A stretch of DNA of 39,333 nt, from positions 1 to 39,333 of the forward strand of contig SHYN01000004.1 of assembly GCA_009692785.1 (NCBI GenBank), read 5' to 3'. Positions 29,855-38,142 of the stretch are shown piece after piece; the first letter of the stretch is position 1; each line of letters opens with the position of its first letter. The position numbers were made by a program, and so were the translations under genes. Source of the DNA: Chloroflexota bacterium. GTDB lineage: Bacteria; Chloroflexota; Limnocylindria; P2-11E. Under the pieces are notes generated by a model. It was not told where the DNA came from. It saw nothing but the letters and a program-made list of their open reading frames with translations, and made no database searches.

Positions 29855-31245
29855 ACGATCTTGCCGGGCGTGCGGTCACCGTCGTCGGCCTCGGCAAGGG
29901 TCGGACGGCGGTGGGCCTGGTGCGGTTCCTCACCGCTCGCGGCGCCCGGGTCACCGTCACCGACGCAGGTGGCCCGGACGAGCTTGCGGAGGGGATCGGT
30001 CGGCTGGCCGGGCTCGACGTGACCCTCGCGCTGGGTGCGGCGGCCGGAGATGCGGCGATCGACTCCGCCACGCTCGTCTTCCATATTCCGGGGATCCGCG
30101 CGGACGACCCGCGCCTGCGCCGTGCGATCGCCCGATCCATTCCGGTGCTCACGGAGCTGGAGCTCTTCTTTGAGCTCTGCCCGGCGCCCATCGTCGGGAT
30201 CACCGGAACAAAGGGCAAGACGACGACCACCACACTCGTCGGGCTGATGCTCCGGGCGACCGGTCGGCGCGTTCTCGTGGGCGGCAACATCGGGACCGCG
30301 GTACTCGACGACGTGGACGGTCTCGGTCCCGCGGACCTTGTCGTGCTGGAGCTCTCGTCCTTTCAGCTCGAGCCCCTCAGGCGAAGCCCTCAGATCGGGG
30401 TGGTCACCCTCGCCGGCCTCGATCACCTCGACCACCACCTCACCCCCGAGGCCTACCACGCCGCCAAGCGCAACCTCATCGCGTGGCAGGACCCGCGCGA
30501 TATCGCGGTGCTCAACCTCGACGACCCCGCGACCGTCGCGCTCCACGCGGGATGCCGGTCCGAGGTCCGTGGCTTTTCGCTCCTCCGGCGGCCGCCCCGT
30601 GGGGCGTATCTCGATGCCTCCGGTGATCTGACGCTCGTCGATGGCGATCGCGATCGGCGGATGCTCGCGTCCGCCGACCTGATCGTGCCCGGCCGGCACA
30701 ACGTCGCGAACGCCCTGGCCGCCGCGATCGTCGCCGATGCTCACGGCGTCGCGCCCGAGCCGATCGCCGCGGTGCTCCGCGCCTTCAGAGGCGTGCCGCA
30801 CCGTCAGGAGCCGGTCGGAGACTCCGGCGGCGTCCTCTGGATCAACAACTCGCAGGGGACCACGCCCGACAGCACGGTGGTCGCGGTCGCGTCGTACGAC
30901 CGGCCCGCGGTCCTCATCCTCGGCGGCGTCTCAAAGGGGATGTCCTTCTCTGCGATGGCGCTCGCGGTGGTCGAGCGCGGCAGGGCCGCGGTCCTCATCG
31001 GGCGGGATGCTGATCTGATCGGCGCGGAGCTCGTGGCGGCAAAAAAGGCGCTGGGCAAACGTGACTTCGTCGTGGCGGACGCGGCGTCCATCGAGGAAGC
31101 CGTGGTCCGCGCCGAGGCGCTCGCGCGGCCGGGTGACGTGGTCATCCTGTCACCTGCGTGCACCTCGTTCGACATGTTCAGGTCATTCGAGGAGCGTGGG
31201 GACCGATTTCGCGCGGCGGTCCGGGTGCTGGCGCTGCCGGCGTGA
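29851..31245 (+). CDS. murD: UDP-MurNAc-L-alanine:D-glutamate ligase
   Basis: A 464-aa Mur ligase adding D-Glu. N-terminal Rossmann-like domain with VTVVGLGKGRTAVGL, ATP loop ITGTKGKTTTTTL, LELSSFQLE, and DHLDHHLTPEAYHAAK. The C-terminal domain has WINNSQGTTPDSTVVAVAS where most MurD proteins have NDSKATN, and LILGGVSKGM in place of the usual GGxxKG. Position between mraY and ftsW supports MurD. ATG at 29851 overlaps mraY; the stop overlaps the GTG of ftsW. Confidence 0.93.
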   Translation: MNDLAGRAVTVVGLGKGRTAVGLVRFLTARGARVTVTDAGGPDELAEGIGRLAGLDVTLALGAAAGDAAIDSATLVFHIPGIRADDPRLRRAIARSIPVLTELELFFELCPAPIVGITGTKGKTTTTTLVGLMLRATGRRVLVGGNIGTAVLDDVDGLGPADLVVLELSSFQLEPLRRSPQIGVVTLAGLDHLDHHLTPEAYHAAKRNLIAWQDPRDIAVLNLDDPATVALHAGCRSEVRGFSLLRRPPRGAYLDASGDLTLVDGDRDRRMLASADLIVPGRHNVANALAAAIVADAHGVAPEPIAAVLRAFRGVPHRQEPVGDSGGVLWINNSQGTTPDSTVVAVASYDRPAVLILGGVSKGMSFSAMALAVVERGRAAVLIGRDADLIGAELVAAKKALGKRDFVVADAASIEEAVVRAEALARPGDVVILSPACTSFDMFRSFEERGDRFRAAVRVLALPA

Positions 31246-32474
31246 GGAAACGGACGACGACCTTCGATCTCTGGCTGGTGGGGGTCGTTCTTGGGCTTCT
31301 CGGAATTGGACTCGCGATGGTCTACAGCGCGAGCGGGATCCGAACGCTCGACGCCAACGACGACCCGAGCTTCTTCCTGCTGCAGCAGTCGATGTGGGCG
31401 TCGGTGGGGCTCGTTGCGATGGTCATCTTTGCGCGAACCGACTACCACCGGCTCCGCACCTTCGCGCTGCCGCTCCTCGTGCTGTCCATCCTCCTGCTCG
31501 TCCTCGTGCTCGTGCCCGGGATCGGCACCCGTGCTGGTGGCGCGGCCCGGTGGATCAGGTTCGGACCTGTCGGCCTGCAGCCGGCGGAGTTCACGAAGCT
31601 CGCCCTCGCGATCTACCTCGCCTTCTGGTTGGGAGCGCGAGCCAAGGAGGTCGCGGCCGCGCGGGTCGCGGGCTCGTTTGCGGTCCTCATCGTGGGGATC
31701 GCGGCACTCGTCGTGGCGGAGCCGGACCTCGGGACCGCGGTCGTCATCGGGGTCCTGGCGCTCGGGATGTACTTCGTCGCCGGGGCGCGCGTCACCGAGT
31801 TCGGAGCGATCGCGCTCATCGCGACCGCGCTGACGGCATTCCTCGCGGTCATCCAGCCGTATCGACTCCAGCGGCTTCTCACGTTCCAGGATCCGTGGAG
31901 CGATCCGCGCGGCGCGGGGTTCCAGACGATCCAGTCGCTCTACGCTCTGGCCCTCGGCGGTCCGCTTGGAGAGGGGCTCGGCGCGAGCCGCGAGAAATCG
32001 GGCTTCCTGCCGGCGCCCTACACCGACTCGATCTTCGCGGTGCTCGGCGAGGAGCTTGGACTCTGGGGGACGCTTCTGGTCGTCCTGCTCTTCTTCGGAC
32101 TCGCGTTCCGCGGCATCCGCATCGCCCTTCGCGCGGCGGACCGCGAGGGGGCGCTCCTCGCGACCGGGATCACGGTCTGGCTCGCCTTCCAGGCCTGGGT
32201 GAACATGGCGGTCGTCGCGAATCTCGTGCCCATGACGGGTATCACGCTGCCCTTCATTTCCTACGGCGGCTCCTCGCTCCTCGTCGGTCTCGTCGGCGTC
32301 GGTATCCTCCTGAGTATTGGACACCGGGGTACCGCAGCGCGCGTGCCGGGTGCTGCTGGTGGGAGGCGGGACGGGCGGTCACGTCAGCCCGCTGCTCGCG
32401 GTGGCGGAGGCGCTGGCGGACGCCGGCGCCCCACCACCGCTGTTCGTGGGTGGTCGCCGCGGCCTCGAGGCTGA
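31242..32474 (+). CDS. ftsW: FtsW lipid II polymerase
   Basis: A 410-aa SEDS-family glycosyltransferase that polymerises septal glycan with FtsI. About ten membrane helices; signatures LQPAEFTKLALAIYLAFW, EPDLGTAVVIGV, PYTDSIFAVLGEELGLWG and PFISYGGSSLL. The natural end would be near GILLSIG, but no stop occurs there; the frame runs on for about 50 Arg/Gly-rich residues that are a shadow of murG, overlapping it by 158 bases. GTG at 31242 overlaps the murD stop. Confidence 0.94.
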   Translation: MRKRTTTFDLWLVGVVLGLLGIGLAMVYSASGIRTLDANDDPSFFLLQQSMWASVGLVAMVIFARTDYHRLRTFALPLLVLSILLLVLVLVPGIGTRAGGAARWIRFGPVGLQPAEFTKLALAIYLAFWLGARAKEVAAARVAGSFAVLIVGIAALVVAEPDLGTAVVIGVLALGMYFVAGARVTEFGAIALIATALTAFLAVIQPYRLQRLLTFQDPWSDPRGAGFQTIQSLYALALGGPLGEGLGASREKSGFLPAPYTDSIFAVLGEELGLWGTLLVVLLFFGLAFRGIRIALRAADREGALLATGITVWLAFQAWVNMAVVANLVPMTGITLPFISYGGSSLLVGLVGVGILLSIGHRGTAARVPGAAGGRRDGRSRQPAARGGGGAGGRRRPTTAVRGWSPRPRG

Positions 32475-33468
32475 GCTCGTGCGAGCGGCGGGGATCGCGT
32501 TCCATGCAACGCCGATGCCCTCGCTGCGCGATCCGGATTCGCGATCCTCTCTGGTCGTGCGTGGTCTGCTGCTGCCCTTCGCGATCCTCGATGCGCTCAT
32601 CGCCGTGCTTGGCTTCCGACCGGCCGTGTGCTGCACGACCGGTGGCCTGGTGTCGTTCCCGGTGGTCGTCGCCGCGCGCATCGCGCGCGTTCCGATCTTC
32701 ATTTGGGAGGGCAACGTGGTGCCCGGACGGGTGAATCGGCTGCTCGCCTCCGGCGCACAGGGGATCGGGGCGACCTTCGGCGGATCGCTCGCGAGCTTCC
32801 CGAGCGGCGTGGCGATCCTGACGGGCAATCCGGTCAGGCGCTCTCTTCTCCGCTGGACCAAGGGCGAGGGCCGCGCCGCTCTCGGCCTCCCAGCGACCGG
32901 CGCGGTCGTGCTCGTGACGGGGGGAAGCCAGGGCGCAGCGCCTCTCAACGACGCGGTCTTCGCCGCCCTCGGGAGGCTGCTTCGTCGCGCCAGCGTCGTT
33001 CACCACGTCGGCGCCGCGCACCTGCGTCGCGCCGAGGCGCTCCGCGATGGTCTGCCGGACGAGCTGCGCCAGCGGTACCGCCCCTATGGCTACCTCCACG
33101 ACGAGATGGGCGCGGCGCTTGCTGCGGCCGATCTGGTCGTCGCGCGCGCGTCATCGTCGTCGATCGCCGAGCCGCTCGCCTTTGGGACGCCGCTCGTTCT
33201 CGTCCCGTTCGGCGCCGCGGCCGATGCGCACCAGCTCGCGAACGCGCGCGCGACGATGGAGCTCGGCGCCGCGATCGTGATCCGGGAGAGTGAGCTCGAC
33301 GGGGATCGCCTCGCGGCGGTGGTGCAGGGTCTTCTCGACGATCCGGCCCGGCTCGCCCGCATGTCCGCCGCGGCGCGTGCGGCGGGAAGGCCAGAGGCGG
33401 CACGCGTGATCGCCCGTCAGTTGCTTGCGCTGGGCGGGTGCGTCGTGCCGGATGTCACGGCGGGGTGA
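32317..33468 (+). CDS. murG: UDP-GlcNAc:lipid I GlcNAc transferase
   Basis: A 383-aa GT28 glycosyltransferase making lipid II at the inner face of the membrane. Glycine-rich loop RVLLVGGGTGGHVSPLLA near the start, TTGGLVSFPVV, the second loop VTGGSQGAAPLNDAV, and the donor site VARASSSSIAEPLAFGTPLVLVP. The usual GxGGYxS/P motif reads TTGGLVS. TTG at 32317 is the called start; GTG 32350, directly at VLLVGGG, is possible. A TATCCT box 8 bases before the TTG may be chance. It overlaps ftsW by 158 bases and murC by 4. Confidence 0.94.
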   Translation: MDTGVPQRACRVLLVGGGTGGHVSPLLAVAEALADAGAPPPLFVGGRRGLEAELVRAAGIAFHATPMPSLRDPDSRSSLVVRGLLLPFAILDALIAVLGFRPAVCCTTGGLVSFPVVVAARIARVPIFIWEGNVVPGRVNRLLASGAQGIGATFGGSLASFPSGVAILTGNPVRRSLLRWTKGEGRAALGLPATGAVVLVTGGSQGAAPLNDAVFAALGRLLRRASVVHHVGAAHLRRAEALRDGLPDELRQRYRPYGYLHDEMGAALAAADLVVARASSSSIAEPLAFGTPLVLVPFGAAADAHQLANARATMELGAAIVIRESELDGDRLAAVVQGLLDDPARLARMSAAARAAGRPEAARVIARQLLALGGCVVPDVTAG

Positions 33469-34805
33469 GGATCCATGTCGTCGGCATCGGCGGCGCGGGG
33501 ATGTCGGCTATCGCGCGCCTGCTCATCGCCGCCGGCCACGAGGTGAGCGGCTCCGATGAGGGCCACTGGCCGCTCGGCGATGCGCTGACCGAGCTCGGGG
33601 CGAGGATCGCGCCGCGGTTCGGTGCGCAGCATGTCGAGGGGGCGCAGATCGTTCTGCGCTCGAGCGCGTACGGAGAGGAGAACGTCGAGATCGCCGCCGC
33701 ACGTGCGGCGGGGACGCTCGTCTGGCGGCGCCACGAGGCCTGGGCGCATCTTGCTCGCGGTAAGCGGGTGATCGCCATCGCCGGGACGCACGGGAAGACG
33801 ACCACCGCTGCGATGACGCACTTCGCACTCCAGGGAGCGGGTATCGATGCGTCGCTGATCTGCGGTGCCGCAGTTCGCGGTCTCGAGACGAACGCGCACG
33901 CCGGAGCGAGCGACGTGCTCGTCATCGAGGCCGACGAGTACGACCGCACCTTCCTGGCGCTGTCGCCCGAGGTCGCCGTGGTGACGAACGTCGAGCATGA
34001 CCACGTCGATCAGTTCCCGTCCCTCGCCGACGTCGAGGCGGCCTTCGCCCTCTTTGCGGCGGCCTCGCAGACGCTCGTGACGTGCGCCGATGACCCAGGT
34101 GCTGCGGCTCTCGTCGGCGCCGGACGAACGATCGGTTACGGGGTGCTCGCAACGGGTGCGGGCGTGCGGATCGAGGACGTCCGTGTTGACGGTTCGACCC
34201 GGTCCTCCTGCACGCTCGCGATCGGCGCGGCGCGCATCCCGCTCGCCGTGGCCGCTCCGGGACTTCACAATCTCCGGAATGCCACCGCGGCGATCGCCGC
34301 GGCGCGCGCGCTCGGCGTGGACCCGGCGCTTGCGGCGGCGGGTCTCGCGAACTTTCGCGGGACGGCCCGCCGGCTCGAGGTCCTTGGCGAAGCATCTGGC
34401 GTCCGGGTCATCGATGACTATGCGCATCACCCCACGGAGATCCGTGCGACGCTCGCGGCGCTCCGCTCCCCCGAGCTCACCGGCCGGCTCATCGCGCTGT
34501 TCCAGCCGCACACGCCGAGCAGGTTGGCGGCGTTTGCCGCTGAGTTCGCGCTGGCCCTTCGCGAAGCCGACCTCGCGCTGGTTGCGCGCACCTTTCCGTC
34601 CGCGCGCGAAGCGGACGACGGCGGTGCCGGTGCCCGCGATCTCGCGAGTCGGGCGGGCGCGACGTACGCCGGCGATCCACGGCAGGCGGCGGATGCTCTC
34701 CGCGGCCTCGCCCGGGCCGGCGACGTCGTCGTCGTCATGGGTGCCGGTGACATCCGCGAGGCGGGCGAGCGGCTCCTCGCGCTCCTCGCCGGTGGCACGC
34801 CATGA
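33465..34805 (+). CDS. murC: UDP-MurNAc:L-alanine ligase
   Basis: A 446-aa Mur ligase adding the first amino acid of the stem peptide. RIHVVGIGGAGMSAIARLL (start), GSDEGHWPL, ATP loop IAGTHGKTTTAAM, EADEYDRTFLALSPEVAVVTN, and C-terminal RRLEVLGEASGVRVIDDYAHHPTE. GTG at 33465 overlaps the murG stop (GTGA) and gives the family N-terminus. The stop overlaps the murB ATG. Confidence 0.96.
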   Translation: MRIHVVGIGGAGMSAIARLLIAAGHEVSGSDEGHWPLGDALTELGARIAPRFGAQHVEGAQIVLRSSAYGEENVEIAAARAAGTLVWRRHEAWAHLARGKRVIAIAGTHGKTTTAAMTHFALQGAGIDASLICGAAVRGLETNAHAGASDVLVIEADEYDRTFLALSPEVAVVTNVEHDHVDQFPSLADVEAAFALFAAASQTLVTCADDPGAAALVGAGRTIGYGVLATGAGVRIEDVRVDGSTRSSCTLAIGAARIPLAVAAPGLHNLRNATAAIAAARALGVDPALAAAGLANFRGTARRLEVLGEASGVRVIDDYAHHPTEIRATLAALRSPELTGRLIALFQPHTPSRLAAFAAEFALALREADLALVARTFPSAREADDGGAGARDLASRAGATYAGDPRQAADALRGLARAGDVVVVMGAGDIREAGERLLALLAGGTP

Positions 34806-35677
34806 CCGACGGCACCTTCGGGACGCGGAACGAGCGGCTGGCGCCGCTCACCTCCCTCCGGATCGGGGGGCCCGCAGACTTCTTCGTCCGCGTCACCTCC
34901 CTGGACGACCTCAAGGGAGCGGTCCGCGTCGCACGGCGGCATGAGCTGCCCACGTTCATCCTCGGTCGCGGTACGAATGTCCTCGTCGCGGATCGCGGCA
35001 TCCGCGGGGTGGTGCTCGAGAACGCCTGGAGCGAGACGGAGGTCGAGGGCGTGACCATCAATGCGTCATCGGGGACGCCGCTCGCACACGTCGCCGCCGT
35101 CGCCGCGCGATCGGGGATCCTGGGTCTCGAATGGCTCGCGACGATCCCCGGCACCGTCGGCGGCGCGGTGCACGGGAATGCCGGCGCCTTTGGGAGCGAT
35201 ACCGCGGAGGCGCTCGTCGATGCCGTGCTCATGGATCTGGATGGGGAGACGTGGACCGTAGCCAGGGATGAGCTCGGCTTCGCGTACCGGACGAGCGCGC
35301 TCCAGGGCACGCCAACGGTAGTCGTGCGCGCACGTCTGCGTGGTCGACCCGGCGAGCGTCGGGAGGCTGTGGCCCGCATCAAGGAGATGGTGAATGAGCG
35401 CGCCGCGAAGCAGCCGCTCGCGCAGCCGAACACGGGTTCGATCTTCCGCAACCCGGTGGGGGAGCATGCTGGTCGGCTCATCGATGCGGCGGGCTTGAAG
35501 GGAGCGCGGATCGGAGGCGCAATGGTCAGCGAGCGGCACGCGAACTTCATCGTCAACACCACCGGTATGGCGACCGCGGCCGACGTCCGCGCGCTCATCG
35601 ACCGCTGCCAGACCGTCGTCCAAGAGCGCTTCGGGACATTGCTCGTTCCCGAGGTCGAGTTTGTGGGCGAATGGTGA
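34802..35677 (+). CDS. murB: UDP-N-acetylenolpyruvoylglucosamine reductase
   Basis: A 291-aa FAD enzyme reducing UDP-GlcNAc-enolpyruvate to UDP-MurNAc. FAD-binding segments FILGRGTNVLVADRGIRGVV and LEWLATIPGTVGGAVHGNAG; catalytic region KQPLAQPNTGSIFRNP with the serine, then LIDAAGLKGARIGGAMVSERHANFIVN and the C-terminal VPEVEFVGEW. This is the short type II form found in Gram-positive-type clusters. ATG at 34802 overlaps murC; the end overlaps ddl by 7 bases. Confidence 0.96.
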   Translation: MTDGTFGTRNERLAPLTSLRIGGPADFFVRVTSLDDLKGAVRVARRHELPTFILGRGTNVLVADRGIRGVVLENAWSETEVEGVTINASSGTPLAHVAAVAARSGILGLEWLATIPGTVGGAVHGNAGAFGSDTAEALVDAVLMDLDGETWTVARDELGFAYRTSALQGTPTVVVRARLRGRPGERREAVARIKEMVNERAAKQPLAQPNTGSIFRNPVGEHAGRLIDAAGLKGARIGGAMVSERHANFIVNTTGMATAADVRALIDRCQTVVQERFGTLLVPEVEFVGEW

Positions 35678-36759
35678 CGCGGCGCCTGCGCGTCGGGGTC
35701 CTCTGCGGTGGGGCTTCGGCCGAGCGGCAGATCTCGCTCGCGACCGGCGCGGAGATCGCAGCAGGGCTGTCCGCGGACCGGTACGACGTCGTGCTCCTGG
35801 ATCCCCTCGCGCTCATGGCCGACAACCCGGCGCTCGGCGCGGAGCGCCGCGCGCTCGCGGTCCGCCTCCGCGGTGGCGTCGCCGGTGAGTCGCTCCCCGA
35901 GCGGGATCGGGCGCTGCCCGCGGCGATCCGCGATTCGATGGAACGCGCCGCCCTGCGGTTGGTCGCGGCGACCGGTGCGCTGGGGATCACCGGCGCGGAG
36001 CGCATCGACGTGGCGTTCATGGCGCTGCACGGCCCGTGGGGCGAGGACGGCCGCCTTCAGGGGCTCCTCGAGACCCTCGGGATCCCGCACACCGGATCGG
36101 GAGTGCTCGCCGCGGCTCTGGCGATGGACAAAACGATGGCGAAGACCGTGCTGTCGTCGGCCGGCCTCACGGTCCCGCGTGGCGTGGAGGTCACGCGCGC
36201 GATGCGGGCCGAGGCCGGATGGCGAGCGGCCGTGCACTACCCGGCGGTCGTGAAGCCGGTGCGGCAGGGTTCGAGCCTCGGCCTTTCTGTCGTCCCGGAT
36301 CCGGACGGCCTCGAAGGCGCTCTCGAGGCCGCCTTCGAGCACGACGACCGCGTCCTCGTCGAGGAGCGGATCATCGGGACGGAGGTCACCTGCGGCGTGA
36401 TCGGGAATGACTCCCTTCAGGCCCTGCCGCTCGTCGAAATCGTCGCGAACGGACCGGTCTTTGACTACCAGGCGAAGTACGACCCCTCGGCCTCCCAGGA
36501 AATCTGCCCGGCGCGCGTCGCCCCCGCGGTCGCTGTCGCGGCGCAGAATGCCGCGATCCTCGCGCATCGGGCCCTCGGCTGCAGAGGCCTGTCGCGCGTC
36601 GACCTCATCCTCAGGGAGGGGAGGCCGATCGTCCTCGAGGTGAACACGATGCCTGGGATGACCGCGAACAGCCTGCTCCCCAAGGCGGCTCGGGTCGCCG
36701 GGCTCACCTTCCCGGCCCTTCTTGACCGGTTGGTGCAGTGGGCGCTCGAGGCGGGGTAG
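35671..36759 (+). CDS. ddl: D-alanine-D-alanine ligase
   Basis: A 362-aa ATP-grasp enzyme making D-Ala-D-Ala for MurF. VGVLCGGASAERQISL, ALHGPWGEDGRLQGLLE, YPAVVKPVRQGSSLGLSVV, VEERIIGTEVTCGVI and VLEVNTMPGMT are in the normal order. A long insertion around residues 45-105, with VAGESLPERDRALPAAI, is typical of type A Ddl proteins. The expected D-Ala-D-Ala versus D-Ala-D-Lac determinant was not resolved by eye. ATG 35671 or GTG 35674 could start it. Confidence 0.94.
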   Translation: MVTRRLRVGVLCGGASAERQISLATGAEIAAGLSADRYDVVLLDPLALMADNPALGAERRALAVRLRGGVAGESLPERDRALPAAIRDSMERAALRLVAATGALGITGAERIDVAFMALHGPWGEDGRLQGLLETLGIPHTGSGVLAAALAMDKTMAKTVLSSAGLTVPRGVEVTRAMRAEAGWRAAVHYPAVVKPVRQGSSLGLSVVPDPDGLEGALEAAFEHDDRVLVEERIIGTEVTCGVIGNDSLQALPLVEIVANGPVFDYQAKYDPSASQEICPARVAPAVAVAAQNAAILAHRALGCRGLSRVDLILREGRPIVLEVNTMPGMTANSLLPKAARVAGLTFPALLDRLVQWALEAG

Positions 36760-36795
36760 CAGAGTGCGGGGGCAGGCGCCGCCAGAAGGCGCAGC

Positions 36796-37566
36796 GTGAC
36801 CGCGCGTCCAGCGGCGCGACGGCCGACGTCACCCCGTCCTCGGGCGCGGCGCCGGAGGTGGCCTCGTCCGCGGCCCTCGGCCGTGCTGGCGATCCTCTGT
36901 GGGTCGCTTCTGCTCGCGGCCGCCTTTGCTCCGCTCCTGCCGGTTCAGACGATCGAGGTGCGTGGCGGGCGTCACGTGTCGCGTGAGGCAGCCGTCAGCG
37001 CGAGCGGTCTTGATGGAACGCCCGCGTTCCGGGCGAGTGCGGCGGAAGCGCGCGACCGCCTGCGCGGCCTTCCCGCCCTGCGCGACGCGTCGGTCGGGAT
37101 CGAGCTTCCCGGGACTGCCCGCATCGTTCTGACCGAGCGGACTGCCGTTGGTCGCTGGATCGGCGGCGACGTGGAGTGGTTCGTTGACAGTGACGGTGTG
37201 GTGTTCGGCTCTGCCGATGCGAGCGCGGCGCCCGCGCTTCGCGTCCACGACGAGCGAGTGCCGCCCGGCCGCTCGTTCGCGGGGGAACGCCTTGATCCAG
37301 CGCTCGTGGCCGCGGGGATGCGCCTCGCGGCGCTCGCGCCGGGCGAGCTGCGACCCGATCTCATCCGGCCTCAGGTCGTCATGACCGCGGGACCGTCGGG
37401 GCTGGTCCTGCGCAGCGGCGCCGGCTGGGAGGTGCGCTTCGGGAGCCCCGACCGTTTCGGCGAGAAGCTCGCGCTCGCGTACCGTTTTCTTCGAGATGAG
37501 CCGGGACGGCGGCTAGACTACCTCGACGTGCGAAGCTTGGATCACGTCGTGATCTCACCTCAATAG
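36796..37566 (+). CDS. ftsQ: FtsQ/DivIB cell-division protein
   Basis: A 256-aa bitopic divisome protein: an Arg/Pro-rich cytoplasmic N-terminus (1-28), one membrane helix (about 29-48), then the POTRA domain (VQTIEVRGGRHVSREAAVSA, about 50-115) and the FtsQ beta domain with WFVDSDGVVFG and LDYLDVRSLDHVVISPQ at the end. It recruits FtsL/FtsB and the septal synthase. GTG at 36796 follows ddl by 36 bases; an earlier start is unlikely because the sequence between is not protein-like. Confidence 0.9.
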   Translation: MTARPAARRPTSPRPRARRRRWPRPRPSAVLAILCGSLLLAAAFAPLLPVQTIEVRGGRHVSREAAVSASGLDGTPAFRASAAEARDRLRGLPALRDASVGIELPGTARIVLTERTAVGRWIGGDVEWFVDSDGVVFGSADASAAPALRVHDERVPPGRSFAGERLDPALVAAGMRLAALAPGELRPDLIRPQVVMTAGPSGLVLRSGAGWEVRFGSPDRFGEKLALAYRFLRDEPGRRLDYLDVRSLDHVVISPQ

Positions 37567-37569
37567 GAG

Positions 37570-37893
37570 TTGTGGCTTCCGGTCCTCGGCCTCGTCGCCG
37601 GGGTGCTCCTCGGGTTGGTGCTGCGCGTCGATCTGCCGCTGGAGTGGGCGCGATACACCGCGGTGGGGATCCTGGCCGCGCTCGATTCGCTCCTGGGGGC
37701 ATTCCGCGCCGAGCTCGACGGACACTTCGAGACGAAGATTTTTGTCACCGGTTTCATCACGAACGCCCTCCTCGCGGCGCTGCTGGCGTTCATCGGCGAC
37801 CGACTTGGCATCGACCTCTACCTGGTGGCGCTGTTTGCCTTTGGGCTCCGGATCTTCCAGAATGTGGCCGTCATCCGCAGGCACTTCCTGTGA
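37570..37893 (+). CDS. sbp: small basic protein, DUF1290
   Basis: A 107-aa membrane protein with three helices (about residues 3-20, 30-45 and 55-80). It matches the Sbp/DUF1290 family: VDLPLEWARYTAVGILAALD, FETKIFVTGFITNALLAAL, GIDLYLVALFAFGLRIFQN and VIRR. In Bacillus it lies just before ftsA, as here; its role is unclear. The start is TTG at 37570: an in-frame stop lies 6 bases upstream and the sequence AGGAG directly abuts the start, so initiation probably depends on coupling with ftsQ. Confidence 0.92.
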   Translation: MWLPVLGLVAGVLLGLVLRVDLPLEWARYTAVGILAALDSLLGAFRAELDGHFETKIFVTGFITNALLAALLAFIGDRLGIDLYLVALFAFGLRIFQNVAVIRRHFL

Positions 37894-38142
37894 GCGCCGC
37901 TCGGCTCAAGGTGCCTATCATCATGTGGTCAGGCGATCACTCACGTGGGGACGCGAGGAGAGAACTGGGTCGGCGCGGTCCGTTTGCCGCCGATGGTGGG
38001 TCCGCGCTGGGTAGGCGCTCGGCTTGCCGCCGGAGGCGGCCCCGCGCCGGTTAGGCGGTCGGCTTGCCGCCGGAGGCGGCCCCGCGTTGGGTAGGCGGTC
38101 GGCTTGCCGCCGGAGGCGGCCCCGCGCTGGAAGGAGCGTCCC
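37894..38142 (+). promoter_or_regulatory. ftsA upstream region with candidate promoter
   Basis: The largest gap of the cluster (249 bases). TATCAT at 37916-37921 is a candidate -10; a transcript from it would carry a leader of about 215 bases containing four copies of a 40-bp repeat, and ends with AAGGAG before the ftsA GTG. No convincing coding frame: the repeat period of 40 is not a multiple of three. Confidence 0.45.
37970..38129 (+). repeat. 40-bp tandem repeat, four copies, each with a hairpin
   Basis: Copies at 37970-38009 (diverged), 38010-38049, 38050-38089 and 38090-38129, in exact 40-base register. The shared core is GGCTTGCCGCCGGAGGCGGC; it holds the perfect hairpin GCCGCC-GGA-GGCGGC. 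Copies 2-4 differ from each other at only a few positions. It lies directly before the ftsA ribosome binding site. Confidence 0.9.

Noticed and set aside
32303-32319. leaderless promoter TATCCT-N8-TTG for murG
   Set aside because: The box lies within highly conserved FtsW coding sequence (Gly-Ile-Leu), so a chance match is likely; not listed as a feature.
37572-38054. 160-aa Arg/Gly-rich plus-strand frame covering sbp and the repeats
   Set aside because: It is the out-of-frame shadow of sbp followed by the non-coding 40-bp repeat, with no ribosome binding site of its own.
37970-38129. CRISPR array
   Set aside because: The 40-bp units are contiguous and near-identical over their whole length; there are no unique spacers and no cas genes in the window.
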